A program made the position numbers and the translations under genes. From Fragilaria radians (taxonomy: Eukaryota > Bacillariophyta > Fragilariophyceae > Fragilariales > Fragilariaceae): 64,000 nt of DNA. Of this stretch, positions 19,093 through 31,280 are shown piece after piece. Position 1 is the first letter of the stretch. Each line of letters begins with the position of its first letter. Location of the stretch: the NCBI GenBank assembly GCA_900642245.1, contig CAAAJI010000052.1, positions 177,249 to 241,248 of the forward strand, written 5' to 3'. Under the pieces are notes generated by a model. That model was given only the letters and a program-made list of their open reading frames with translations. It did no database searches and was not told the origin of the DNA.

Positions 19093-21215
19093 TTATATCG
19101 TTATCTCACGTTTCTCTACCAAGGGTACATATTCCGGATAATACATTTTACGCGCCATTAAATCTGGTAAATTGGCTTTCTGCTCGGGACCTATTTTTTT
19201 GGCTTGTCCTTCTCGAATGGCCTCTTCTGCCACAGCCACTGCAACCCGATGCGAAACCGCTCGTATGTTTCCAACGTGAGGAAACACCTTTCCTTGCTCC
19301 AATTCAGCAGGAGTGACAAAATTAGCTAAGGCCTCCGCTGCTACATATAACATTCGATCTGTGACTGTCTTGCAACCTGCTACCGTGACACCCAATCCAA
19401 GACCAGGGAAGATGTACCTATATAGAGAGAAGGATATATAAAGTCGTTGAATCAAACAGCGCAAATAATCCATACATAAAGACAGTAGAAATGTATCGAC
19501 TTACATATTGTTGCACTGTGTTGGATAAGCAGTACGTCCGTCACTTAGTACAACAGGATCAAAGGGAGAACCGGATGCAAATATGCAGTTCCCATCAGTC
19601 CATTCAAATGCTTGCTCTGCAGTACATTCTGCTTTGGTAGTAGGGTTGGATAAGGGAAAAATAATAGGTTTCTTGCAGTTGGCATACATGGATCGGATCA
19701 TGTCTTCTTTAAAGAGACCGCCAACGGCTGTCATACCTAGGAGCATAGTTGGCTTATATTTTTGAATGACATCCAAAAGCGACATACCGCCATCCTCGTG
19801 CCGAGCGAAATCAGCTTGTTCCTTAGACAAGGTTGAGATGCGTTCTGTACCTAGCAAACCAAATTGGTCTACCACAAAGAATGCATTGCGTGCCTCATCT
19901 TCTGTTCTTCCCTGGGAAAGCATAGCCTGTTTAAGAACTTGTGCAACTCCAATTCCAGCACTTCCAGCTCCAGCAATGACAATTTTTTGATCGCCAAGAG
20001 CTTCTACGGACTCGCCCTTGGCTCTAAGAGCTCCCAATAATCCTGCCAAGGTTGTCGCCCCAGTTCCTTGAATATCATCATTGAAACACAAATGATGATG
20101 ACGATAACGGTTAAGAAGTATCTGCGCTTTATCGGAACTGAAATCTTCAAATTGAACAAGGACATTTGGCCATCTGTAGCGAACTGCTTGCATAAATTCC
20201 TCAACTAATTGATAGTATTCATCCCCTTTTAATCGTGGTTGTTGTACCCCTAGATAAAATTTATCCTGCAAGAGTTCCGTATTATCCGTTCCGACATCTA
20301 GAACCACGGGTAGGACTCGATGGGGGGCAATTCCTCCGGCAGCACAATAGAGTGAGAGTTTACCAATTGGAATACCCATACCATTAGCTCCCAAATCACC
20401 CAAACCCAATATTCTGGAACCATCTGTGACAACAATGACGTGTACATCCTTATGTGGCCAATTGTAAATCATGGATGCCATGTGACCACGGTCAGCTTCC
20501 GAAAAGTACATACCCCGAGGACGTCTAAATCGCGACGCAAATTCCTTACATGCTTGTCCAACTGTAGGTGTATATATCAAGGGTGCCATTTCTTCCATGT
20601 GATCCACCTAATCATAAGATAATTTAGTGTACGTAAGATACAATATACCAACATTTGATTGATTTGTTGTTGAATTGTACGTACCAAGACACGATGATAC
20701 AATGTCTCATTTCGATCGTGCAAATCTTCCAACAGCAAATGCTTTTGAATGGTCGATTCTTCGCCACGGAGCGCCAATAAGAATCGCTCTTTCTGCAATT
20801 CCATATTTAGTACACGAGGAGGCAAGAGTCCTCGGAATCTCAAACGATCGCGTTCTCCAGTTTTGAAAGCTGTACCCTTGTTGAAGAGTGGATCGGTTAG
20901 AATGTCATGTCCTCGTGCACTTATCTGAAGAGGTGCCATAAATCGACGCGAACAACCTGCCCATTCTCCTGCGGTTGGTACTTTTTCTTCTATCAATAAT
21001 GAAGGATCAGGGAAAAATGTTGTAGTTGCTGTCGTTGTTTTTGAACTCATATTGGCAACGTCATTGTCATCTTCGGAAGAATTTTCATCCGCTCCTGTTA
21101 GAGAATTTGAAAAGTCACGAGAAGAAAACGAAAGGACTGACGAAATTTGATGATATGGAACAAGAATTCTTGTTACTAGTGAACGACGATTGCAATGACG
21201 AAGGGACGACCACAT
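19093..21215 (-). CDS. malic enzyme, mitochondrial type
   Basis: Three exons on the minus strand: 21215-20685, 20607-19505 and 19417-19093, with GT-AG introns of 77 and 87 nt. The joins read HRVL/VDHMEEMAPL and QCNN/M/YIFPGLGLG. The product is 652 residues, longer than animal malic enzymes (about 580) because of a leader (MWSSLRHCNRRSLVTRILVP...) rich in Arg and Ser and free of acids, suggesting mitochondrial import. Family motifs: YTPTVGQACKEF with the catalytic Tyr, VTDGSRILGLGDLGANGMG, FEDFSSDKA, the metal site FNDDIQGTGATT, and the nucleotide-binding IVIAGAGSAGIG. The enzyme decarboxylates malate to pyruvate with reduction of NAD(P). The GAGSAG loop alone does not settle NAD versus NADP, so I leave the cofactor open. 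Confidence 0.93.
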
Positions 21216-22559
21216 TGCAGCGGACTACGTTCAAGTTGTGAATAACGATACAACCAGATTGTGTACACACTCGCACTTTCGAATGAACGAGTATTATATT
21301 CAATCATTCAACGGAATTTCTCACCAGGAAACTACCGGTAGCTGTGTTTTCCTTCACTGAAAAAAAATCCTTTTACTCAATTCTCCTTTTGCTTTGGCAT
21401 CTCTTAGTGATACATTCCTTTGAAAATCACAGTTTCCGTTACAAATTGTGAATAGCTTAGAAAATAAGTTTGTGCTTTCATTTCTTCTTGTCTCTCACAT
21501 ATCATGCTATATAAAACTGAGGATTGTCTACCAATGTTTTACATGTACTTCTGCTCACTGACTGAACCTTGAACGAAGTCATTCAGTTTACTGGTAATGG
21601 CCCATATACCAACATAATTCCAACTCAAGAAACTTCTAACTAGCAATGGTCAACAAGTGCTTGCAAATCACCCGTCATTACTGACAAGAAATAGTGGCCA
21701 AAAAAGCATTCTTCAAATTCATCACTATATCATGAAGTGTAATTGGTATCCAGAATTACTTTCGACAGTTTTACTCATTTAGAACCCTTCTGGTTTGTTG
21801 AAGAGAGTTACTAATATTATTCTAATCAACGTCGTTGTGCTATGATTGAGATATACCATTGTGACAGTTGTTTCTTCCCAAGTAATGCCTTTGTTGGCGA
21901 ATTGCACGGAAATTCAGAGCTCTTTCATGATACTGGTCTCCATTATCATTTCATTGCCATTTCGTAACTCACCAAAGCATAATGAATCTGAAACCGAGTA
22001 TATCTGACAAAAAATGAGGCTTCATCATCAATTGCATGTTTGCCCTATAAGTAACTCGTCGCAATGCCTTCCGTATATCCTAACGTAGATTTATACGAAA
22101 CCTATCATATTTATTCTTGATAGGTGAAACATATGATTAGATTTACACTTTTTACCAAAAAATTTATTTAAATTATTTTATTCAAACAGAATTTTAGCCG
22201 CCAAAAGCACAAAGGTAACTAAAGGTATTCTTGCTTGTGTGAGTTGTGTTTATGCTTCTTAATTGATTGATTGGATTGTTCTGATTTGGTGAATTGAACA
22301 TTGTTTTGAAAACCATTCCTTTTCGCCGCGTTGCTAAAGGTTCTTCGTACAACTGAAAAGCTGTCACCATACTTCTAGTTAATCTACAACAAAAACACAC
22401 AGTAAGTCTTACGCACAAATCTTGATGGATAGTGCAGATGCTCCTAATAATGCGCGTTTTCTTTTATATATTCATGGAATAAAGGGAGGGGGGTACATAG
22501 TATGTTGCCCATCTTCTGATACTTTATTAGTCTCAACCTGTTTTGTATTTTGATCCAGT
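21216..22559. other. intergenic upstream of malic enzyme
   Basis: Contains the malic enzyme promoter side and otherwise AT-rich DNA. A 74-codon minus-strand stretch at 22194-22418 has an AG after a pyrimidine run at its start, but no upstream exon could be found. Confidence 0.35.
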
Positions 22560-23360
22560 CTCCGACTTCCCGGGAAAAAAAGAGAGTCTGGAAATATTTC
22601 TGGATTTGCAGATGACGTAGGGACTTTCAGAATGTTGAAAGATAAGATGAATACTTTTTAAACGGAAATTTTGTAAGTTCATTTGCAGATGCCAATCATT
22701 TGAATGGAAATATTAAAGAAAAGGTGTGCATAGCTGCTGGTCCTGAGTTTATTAATGGCTTAAGTGGCAAGCACTTAATTGTGGTAATACCAGTCTACGG
22801 ATTGAAAACATCTGGCAAGATTCCAGGAAGATCCAGCTGAATCACTAGCACGTTTATCTTTAAAGAAGACAAAGTATCATCCAGATTTGTGGATACAAAT
22901 CATCTCACTATGTAAACTTTGTCACATATGGAGATATTACACCTATCTGGAGTAACAACCATAGGAGAGTCATCAAAGTCTATTTATTATAGGGCATATG
23001 GATCGCAGAACACTAACTTGAAGGGAATGTGGAAGTCCTTGGAGAGTGCTGCAAAAAGTAAGGTCTTAAGCATGTAATTCCTGAGTTGTTTTGGAAATGC
23101 GTTTAAGCCCATCAAGACTCTAATGAGTGAAGGATATCGCTCACAAGTGGATGATTCACCTCTACGTAATGATTTGGATTCTAGAAGGTTTAGATCTTTA
23201 ATTGGATTTTTGTGTCTGGATTTAGAATCGGGAAAGTGTGATATCGCGTATGCAACATCTGCAATGATTAAGTTGAATGTTGCATCCACGTTGGCCCCTT
23301 CTCACCACAGGCAACTTCACCGGAATTCCCATGCCGTTTATTTAATTATAGATGAACCGG
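22560..23360 (+). pseudogene. decayed copia RT, plus strand
   Basis: The plus strand near 22675 reads FVSSFADANHLNGNIKEKV followed by AAGPEF and a decayed YGLKTSGK segment. These correspond to the copia RT region with a D-x-x-NAYLNG, AGPEFG, YGLKSSG order. Further on, 23123-23290 reads MSEGYRSQVDDSPL, then RFRSLIGFLCLDLESGKCDI, the connection to RNase H (SLIG..W..ELGR.DI). Stops and shifts disrupt the frame. Confidence 0.7.
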
Positions 23361-23429
23361 ATTTCTGCACCCATTTCCGACATAGCCGCATATTCAGCTT
23401 CACTTCTTGAGAGAGTTACATCTCTATGA

Positions 23430-24780
23430 CTCTGTGACCTCCATACAAGTTGGTGCACCCAACATGAACTTTGTCGCACTGATCCGATTATCCACATCAC
23501 CAGGGCAATTGCTGTTATCCTCTTCCGAATTAACCTTCATCCTTGAACAAATAGTTTTCGCTGTTGTCTTCAAGATTAAACTTCATCGTCGAACAAATAA
23601 GAATGCAACATCCCAGCAATAGCCCTGTATTTGACTGATCTGCACCCATAGTCTTGTCTTCATCATTTTGACGCACCGTCTTGAATAGAGGGGTTCCATC
23701 ATGCTATGTACCCTTTTCTTCATCAACACCTTGAATTCCATATTCTTGATAAAAAGTGGTTGCATGATTCATACAATACATTTTTTCTTATCAGTATAAC
23801 TTTGACAGCTCAGTATTTCCTTAAGTTCATCTTCAATCTTCAACCCAAAATCATGCCATTTCAGATCTTGAATAACGTCTTGAATGCCTTCTTATGTACC
23901 TCCTGTCAAGCAATCACCAATGTAGCTAGCCTATGCTGTATTCTAGATTCAATAATTACAGAAGCTATAGCTTTAATGAGAAATTATGATGGCTGTTTTT
24001 TGTTGTTGCAAACTTTAGATTAGATGGTAATAAGTCACGTGTACTCCACCGAACTGACAATACATTTTCCGTAACTCTTCAATACTTCAACACGTTTTAA
24101 GTAACTTTTTCTAACACTCTGCACAAGCCCATATCTTGCCTTCTCTAAGAAGAGGTATTTTCCAACATTAGCTTTCACATCACTTGGAACTTACATGAAA
24201 ATGTCAGGTTTATATCACCACGTAGAAACACAGTTTCTGAGATTCCAAACCCTCACCCCAATCAGAGTGTTCTTAAATGATAAAATATTGGTTACAAGAG
24301 GATAGCTCTCAGCAAAACCAAGGCCAGGTTCTTGACTGAACCCACATGCAACTAATCTTTTCCAAAAATGCAATTCCTCGTGACTCTGAAAACAACTTGC
24401 TCTTAACTCAACCTCTGCCTTTGGGCTTATCATATCCCATACTCCTTGATTTTTTATATTCTCTCACATTACTCTTTGGATGATAGTAGGCATCATCTAA
24501 TCTCTCAGTTTTCTGGTTGCCCAACCATAAGGACTGCAAAATCACAACTATCCATAATCGTTTTCCTTCCTTAATCCATAAAAGTCCCTCTGATGGCTCG
24601 TGATGTTACTTGATTGAGCCACCATTTTCATTGCTTTATTTTTGTAAATCATCTAGCGGGAAGGTTTTGTCTTGTCATTTGCACCATTTTCATTATCTAA
24701 ATCAATCTTGATCAATACAAAAGAATTATCATCTTCAACCATATTGCTAATAATTCATAAGAAACAGGAGATGAAAAAGT
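23430..24780 (-). pseudogene. decayed copia RT and RNase H, minus strand
   Basis: From right to left: NQGVWDMI near 24450, then KRLVACGFSQEPGLGFAESY with PLVTN (24215-24433), the copia RT entry motif. A YGLVQSVRK segment lies near 24130. Near 23440-23560 is an RNase H segment (ISATKFMLGAPTCMEV) with many stops. The clade differs from the plus-strand remnant it abuts, so two separate insertions are likely. Confidence 0.7.
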
Positions 24781-24789
24781 ATTCACAGG

Positions 24790-25395
24790 TTATTATTTCA
24801 AACGCATGTGGAGGAAAGAAAACGAAATCTTAAATCTCAATTTAAGACTTCGAATTGGATTGTGAGTTCATTAATGTGGAAGAAAATTGATCAGACTATT
24901 TTTTGACAACATAAATAGAAAACATGGACGTTGGTGTCCCATTTTTGAAGTAAATGTAAGGGATACAAAAACCTAGTGGGAAACGAGGAATACCATTCGA
25001 GGTGCTTTTATTCTCTTTTTCGGGCAATTCATTTCTAGACTTCAACATACCTAATACCGGGATTTGTCACATAAACTTTCAGCTTCAAGAATGCTTCTCA
25101 TTCCTTCCGCAGAACAAAATCCTTTTTTCACCATTTAAGTAAACGGGTACGACTTCAATGAGTCATAATCCGTTCTGTTCTTTCATGTCAAGAATTTGTG
25201 TCAGTATAGAAATATCAATTATAATTGTAGTCGTTTGGGATGACGTGGTTCTGGGAGTCACGAGTAAAACAAAGATGGCGAGAAAAAAAACGGGTCTGTA
25301 TCTGTCGAAGTATAAGGCTCTACGATTTTGCATATCATAAGATTACAGATTTAAGTCAACTAACCAAGCATCCCCACCACACCGCCATCATAGAC
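24790..25395. other. intergenic, nothing recognised
   Basis: AT-rich DNA between copia debris and the small gene at 25396. No domain or repeat seen. Confidence 0.4.
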
Positions 25396-25797
25396 ATGAA
25401 ATCTCAGGAAGAATTTAATGGTCGAAATAGAGCGGTCGGAAATTTCTCTAACTTCTCGAATAATATTCCACATTCGGATGGTCTACTTCGTGATTCATCA
25501 GAATCTACTGTGGATGATGGCTATTCTGATGATAGTATAAATAGCGACGAGAGTGGTCGGCAAAATCACTATCGTCACCATCATCGATTGCACTCTGAGT
25601 AAGTAATATATTTTGATAGTAGAATAATTTTCTTCGGCTCTGTCTATCATATACAAGTAGTCCTTATCTTTCCCTCTTCCAACCAATATTTGTTCAGATA
25701 CTTCATCGTTGAGGAGGTTTTATCCCTTGCGCTAAAACTCATAGAAGATAGTTTACAGGAGGACAAAGTAAAAGATCCTAATCCAAATGGGAAATAA
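25396..25797 (+). CDS. small acidic/His-rich hypothetical protein, two exons
   Basis: Exon 1 (25396-25598) starts at an ATG giving MKSQEEFNGRN. It ends at a GTAAGT donor after HHHRLHSE. The acceptor TTGTTCAG at 25697 gives a 99-nt intron, and exon 2 (25698-25797) continues in frame as YFIVEEVLSLALKLIEDSLQ before a TAA. The total is 303 nt, 100 residues. The first half is a low-complexity Ser/Asp-rich stretch (SSESTVDDGYSDDSINSDES) and a His/Arg patch. The second half is an amphipathic helix-like segment. No family recognised. The good splice signals and conserved frame across the join are the evidence for a gene. It could also be the surviving start of a longer gene. Confidence 0.45.
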
Positions 25798-27770
25798 TTC
25801 GAAGGGTGGGGCTAGGATTAATCATGGATTGTCGGTGGAGGGAAGAGTAACTATGGGAACTGAACAGTCTTGATACGGTGTAAAGTGTATTCAAAAGAAT
25901 GAGATTGCATTAATAAGTTATTTGAAAGGATTGACAATCAACTCCCAACTTTTCTTGCATAAAGTAAAATAAATAATTACATGACTGAAAGCAAGGTTTG
26001 TTTGGTCGTTGTAAAAATTGGAAAGCCTGCCATGATTATATGACGCTTTCTTTCTCGTACGAGCTTTGATTCATTGTTTGAACAGCTGGAATTCTATTAC
26101 AAAAACTACTTTTCTAACTTCATTCAGAATTGTGAGCAACAACATCCTCAGGTTTATGATGCTAAGCTAAATAAGAATGAACAGCAGATTTTCAAATGGG
26201 ACAAGTGAAATCGACAATTCTTATGGTTATAGAAATCTCAGACTCTATTAAAGTATCACACAAGTCCCAACCAGAAAAATTCTTCACATACCTTAAACGC
26301 TTTTCCATCTATCAAATCTTGAAATTCTCCCAGAGCACACACTTGAAATCATGGGTAGCTTTATCTTCTTCCTTTTTATTGAAGATTTCTTTTTGAGAAT
26401 CCATTTAATGCGCATTCCACTGCCTTCCCTTTTCTTGAGGAGCTAAAATTGAAAGTTTTCCTAAGTTATTTTGTTGATACTTTTTATCTTTGTTAGATCC
26501 AAAAGCGAAGTTCCTCCAATTTGTTTATTTTCATCTATTTTAACTTTTGAGATAAATGAATCATTTAAAGTATCTTACCTTGGATTATAATCTTGTAGGT
26601 CCCCTTTGGTCGTTTCTTGTTGTTAGTTTATACTGTTTCTGGCAACTTGATTTTAGGCACGCAACCAAGGTCTTGAAAATCCTTGGGGGTGATATCAACC
26701 ATCTCATGCTGGAACTTTGAACCATTGGCATAATTCCGATGAAGGAATTAAGAGGAAAGGGCATATATCCATCAAATGGACCTGCAAATATATGGAAGCT
26801 GTTTTTAGAACAAGGCAGGCTGCAATCCCTTTTGACAACCAGTAAAGCTAAAACCAACAACAAATCTCAAATTAAAAAACAATCTAGTTATCTGCTGCTG
26901 TTTTGGAGATATGCTGCAAAAAATGAGCAGAAACTTATTACCTTGACAACATGATGCCAGTAAGTAACTGTTTTGTACGTAATTTCCCTTTAACTAAGTG
27001 GCAATATCCATGTTTCAACATTATCTCAAAAAATCAACAACTGTAGCAACGCAAGTCCCACCAGGATTCCACTTTCATTTAACAGGTATGATAACTTATG
27101 GAATTGCACAAAATTATTTGTATAGCAAGATATCCAATATTAAAAGGACTTTTTTACAAATAGGAAAGAACTGCAAACTAGGTGCACACTATTTGGTGAT
27201 GATAACCCATGATTCGTTTTCTTTGCAATTTATTTGCACATCGATACAAATGATACCATCATATCTCATTTGTAACCAAACGAGAAACATTCAAGTAGCC
27301 AGTAGAAGTGTGATCCATCTAATCAGTACTTAATGACTTAAATCTTAACGTTTCGAAGTGTTAGCTGGGCTTTGTAACAACTCCCTGAATGGAGTTTTCA
27401 GTTTTCCGAATTCCCTGATACTTGTCTAGGCTCGGAAAAGTGTCAACGTCGTAGAATATGGGATCCGCAGAGGACATATCACAATTACCTAATGCAGTCA
27501 CGAATGACTTAATGGTCTAAATTTCGATTTAAGAAGGTTCAGGAAGACGATTCGAAGGTCGAGCGTGTTCGTGATTTCATCTTTTTGGCATATAAGCCTA
27601 ATTCAAAGAGGAGAAAGATCGGTATCGAGTATGAGATTTCTATGTGACGGCTACGAGACTGTAAACTTCCTAAGTAATATACTTGCCGCGTTATTGATTC
27701 GACAAATAGTCGACGCTTTGGCGTGAGTCCAATATAAGCTGTCCAAGAAGAAAAGGCAATTCGTTATCAA
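25798..27770. other. intergenic, nothing firmly recognised
   Basis: About 2 kb of AT-rich DNA with several chance frames of 60-110 codons (for example 26585-26863 minus and 26998-27333 plus) that show no known motif. The right end is the upstream region of the gene at 27771. Confidence 0.35.
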
Positions 27771-30762
27771 ATGATGAATCGTCTTACGGTGCTGGATTGT
27801 CTTCGCTTATCTATGTTTTTGACCTTTACGACAGATATTGTTCAGATTGGAGCTATTAATGATCATCAATCTGTAAGAAGGGTTGGATGAAGTTGATTGT
27901 CATTTGTCGATTCGTGATTTAGCTTTCATTCATGATTGTCACGAGTTGAATGTTCGCGTTTTTATTTGTCGAAATCGCATTTTGATTCCTCAACAAATAG
28001 ACTTTAAGTTATGGAAGCACTCTTGATAATTATCTTTCAGTATATCTTGCTCACACATTATTTTGTTCATTCAGATACGTCATCTTTCAGACACATCGTT
28101 TGTTTATGTCGCATGTCCAAAAGAGGCTGATCCAGATGACTGCCCTGTTCCTAATTATGCACCATGTACAGGGAATGAAACGAGTTGTAATCAAGATGAC
28201 ACTCTGAAAGCACGTCGACAGCGCCGTCTACAACTTTTTGGTTCTAAGCCAAAAGTAAAACAGTTTGAGATTGAAAATGATGATCAGCCCCTTCCGTACG
28301 ACCAACCTTGCTATAGTCCAAGTAGAAACGAAATGGCAAAATCATGGACAAAATGGACCGCTGCCGAAGATGATTCAGTGGAGATAAATCTTTCCTTCAA
28401 CTTCATATTCTTTGGAAAGGTTTACAATGAAATATTCATTTCAGATAATGGCTTCCTGACATTTGAGAATACATTTCGTGATAACTATCAACCATCTGCG
28501 CTTCCATCTGGCTTATCTACGCCTATGATTGCACCTTTCTGGGCTGATGCCCAAGTGGCTGAAAATGGAGGTCGCGGGCACATTTGGTATAGAGACTTCG
28601 GTGGTAAGCTTGCGGTTATCTGGGATGAAGTTGGATATTTCACAGGTGATGACGAGGAAGCCATGACACACAACTCTTTCCAGGTTGTCATTTCCAAAGA
28701 TCAAGACTTTGACGATATGAATAACATTTGTTTTTGTTACCTTGATATGGGTTGGACCCACGGCAACCGTGATGGCGTTGATGGCTTCGAGCCTTTTCCA
28801 CGGGTTGGTCAAAGTCGCGCCGCAACTGTTGGAATAACCGATGGTTTAGCAGGTATGTTGGATTTGTTTTCATGGGATGATTATGCTCACATATATTTCG
28901 TCAAGTAGTTTTTTTCACATTATATTTACATTCTTTTTTACACAGCTCCTTTTGGAACGGCAACGTATGCGCAGATTGGTCGCTTTAACACTTCAGGAAA
29001 CGTTCATAACGGAGTCAGAATTTCAAGTGGAGTTGACTGGTTAGATTTTCTAGGCTCGACAGCGATTCTTGATTCTCGAACTGGCTTCTGTTTTAACTCG
29101 GGACCAAATATGCCTCCTGTCTTCAAGGGCGGACCTACTAACGGAACTGTATCAATTCCTTGTGGGGGAAATCTAGAGGAATTTAAGGTAAGGATAGTAT
29201 CATCTAATGCCCGTGAATCTGTGCTTCGATTTCTATTTGCTAACCTCTCTGTTTTGACTCCTACCACAGGTCTACTTTGGTGCCCCAGAATTCAATCAAA
29301 AATTAGTCTGGGAGGTGTTATCTCAGCCTGAAGACACTCCTCCTGGCTTTACAGCCTCTATTGATGGCGTTGGGCTTCCTGACGACACTCTTGGTATTCG
29401 CTTTGAGTGGCTCGGTGACATCGACTTTCAGACGTACGGTGGTCAATCTTTTGATTTTGATTTCAAAGTCTGTGATAATGCGAGACCTCCTGCCTGTATC
29501 ACCGAACCGATTTCATTCTTTGTAGAAAAATGCGGTATCGAAGAGAATTGTTCTCCAGAGAAGTGCACGCCTATCATTGATAGCGTGTGTGAGGATGAGT
29601 TTGGACCATCGTGCATTGCATTCCTCTCTGGAGAGCACTGTGACCCGCAGTACTCCTTCCCGATGTTGATTGCATCTCGTTACCCCATGATTCGGGAATC
29701 TTTGCGTGGTCCTTCAGATATCTTGGGTGAGTCAGGCTGGTGGTATCATTACACCGATGATCGCGCTGGTGGCTATTCATTTACAAGGAATAATGGCGAA
29801 GCCGCACCTCCTCTTTTATGTTGCGTAACATCAGTTAATGATCTTTTAGGTGTGCCCGGTGATCCATCTAGTTCCGCATGTTTTCAAAACAGGACACTCG
29901 ATTGGACGACTCCCATTGTAATTCGCGCAGAAGGACATCATGGTGGAACAGGTGTTTTCGTCTTGCCCGAAGGGTTGGATATAAAGGGTGGTCCAACCAC
30001 AGAATTAGGAACTGGATCAGGAGCCATAACCTTGGATCAAGTAAGGAACTATCTGAACGGACTGACTCCTTCTCCCAAAAAGATATTGGTCGAGAAATTC
30101 ATCGCCGGTACAGGGTCTGGGTCCAACGCGACACTACCAGATGAGTATAAATTCCACATGTTCAATGGAAAGATAGGATCCATATCAGTGTTCTACAATC
30201 CTGGCCTCCCTTGCGCATGTTATGGAGAATTCAGTGAGGATTGGGAATGTCACCATAAATACGGTTGCTTCAAGAGTCAAATGCCTTTTGGTTCCACGTT
30301 TGATGGCTGTTATTCAATTGACTTTCCAGTTGGCAGTGATCCAGCACTCACAACGGTTGTGAAGGGTTACGATTTATGTGGGTTCGTTCCTCCACCTGAC
30401 CCATGTTTGTTTGAAAGGATGAAGGAAATCGCCAGAAAGCTTTCCAAGGCCCTTGGTGTGTATGCTCGAATCGATATGTTTGTGACAGAAAACGACGAGA
30501 TTTATGTTCAAGAATATACGTTTAATCACTTGGTGGCACCAAGCACTGTACCTCTAGAACCGTTGATGGTTGTGTGGATTCATGTTTCCTTGGGAAATAT
30601 TGGTATGAATCTGGAGTCAACAGCGAAGAGCGAGCTCAAGGAGGTCCTAACTTGTCTCGTCCTGCTCCATTCATTGACGGATATGGCGAGATGGGGGATG
30701 CAGCGCAATGTGATGTGGCAATGTCTTTTCCACCTGTAAAACCGGAAGCTGCTTGTAGGTAA
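27771..30762 (+). CDS. secreted NIDO-like plus TupA-like ATP-grasp protein, copy 1 (one-base frameshift)
   Basis: Exons 27771-27872, 28075-28852, 28946-29187 and 29270-30762, with GT-AG introns of 202, 93 and 82 nt at the same positions and phases as the paralogue at 34040. Exon 1 is inferred: MMNRLTVLDCLRLSMFL... is signal-peptide-like, phase 0. The protein then has a CPKEADPDDCPVP motif and a NIDO-like domain (FISDNGFLTFENTF, STPMIAPFWADAQV). A beta-sandwich-like segment (DTLGIRFEWL, DFDFKVCDNARPPAC) follows. The C-terminal ATP-grasp domain has IVIRAEGHHGGTGVFVLP, KILVEKFIAG, YKFHMFNGKIGSI, and YARIDMFVTENDEIYVQEYT. Near 30531-30534 one base is missing relative to the paralogue (TTGGTGG versus TTGGGAGG). 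The unshifted frame runs on to 30739 with unrelated residues. The shifted frame gives the conserved tail (MDSCFLGKYWYESG) ending at 30762. With one base restored in length the product would be about 871 residues. Confidence 0.75.
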
Positions 30763-31280
30763 AAGAATGCGACATTTTTGCTTTTTGAAATTATACGGGG
30801 TGGTTCCTGGATGCTGAGGGTGCATAATTTCTTTCCACTAAGAAGAATAGTAGAACCTGAACCTGGGCAGTGATGCACTAAATAAGATTACACTAGACTT
30901 CTGCATTATAACTTATTCTTTGTTATGGAAATCTTTTGTGAAGTCTATTAGTTTCTGAAAGGATCTCACATGAGTTGATGAGGATACTACATTGGGCTGT
31001 GTTCAAAGTCTCTTAATTGTGATGAATAAGTGAGACCACATTCACAATTGTGAATTCTTTGCCAAAGTGATGAATTCAAGGAAGAAATTGCAAGTTACCA
31101 GTGACCAGCAAGGAGCGCTAAAGCGTTATACTGTGGACTTTCCAAACATTTCTATAACTTCTTTTATTCCATATATACCTAAACATATGTATTTATTAAA
31201 ATTAATCTGCACGATTGTCCCGGCAGTATTCATGGACACTAACACCAACTTTAGTTCGAATTGAAATGCGAGCGTTACAT
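30763..31280. other. 3' flank between convergent genes
   Basis: AT-rich spacer between copy 1 of the NIDO/ATP-grasp gene and the end of the zinc-ribbon gene on the other strand. Nothing else recognised. Confidence 0.4.

Noticed and set aside
22194..22418. 74-codon minus-strand frame with a pyrimidine-AG at its start
   Set aside because: No donor or upstream exon could be found within a plausible distance; the nearest GT gives an intron of about 33 nt, too short.
26585..27333. Overlapping frames of 70-111 codons on both strands
   Set aside because: No recognisable family in any frame. Mutual overlap on both strands suggests chance.
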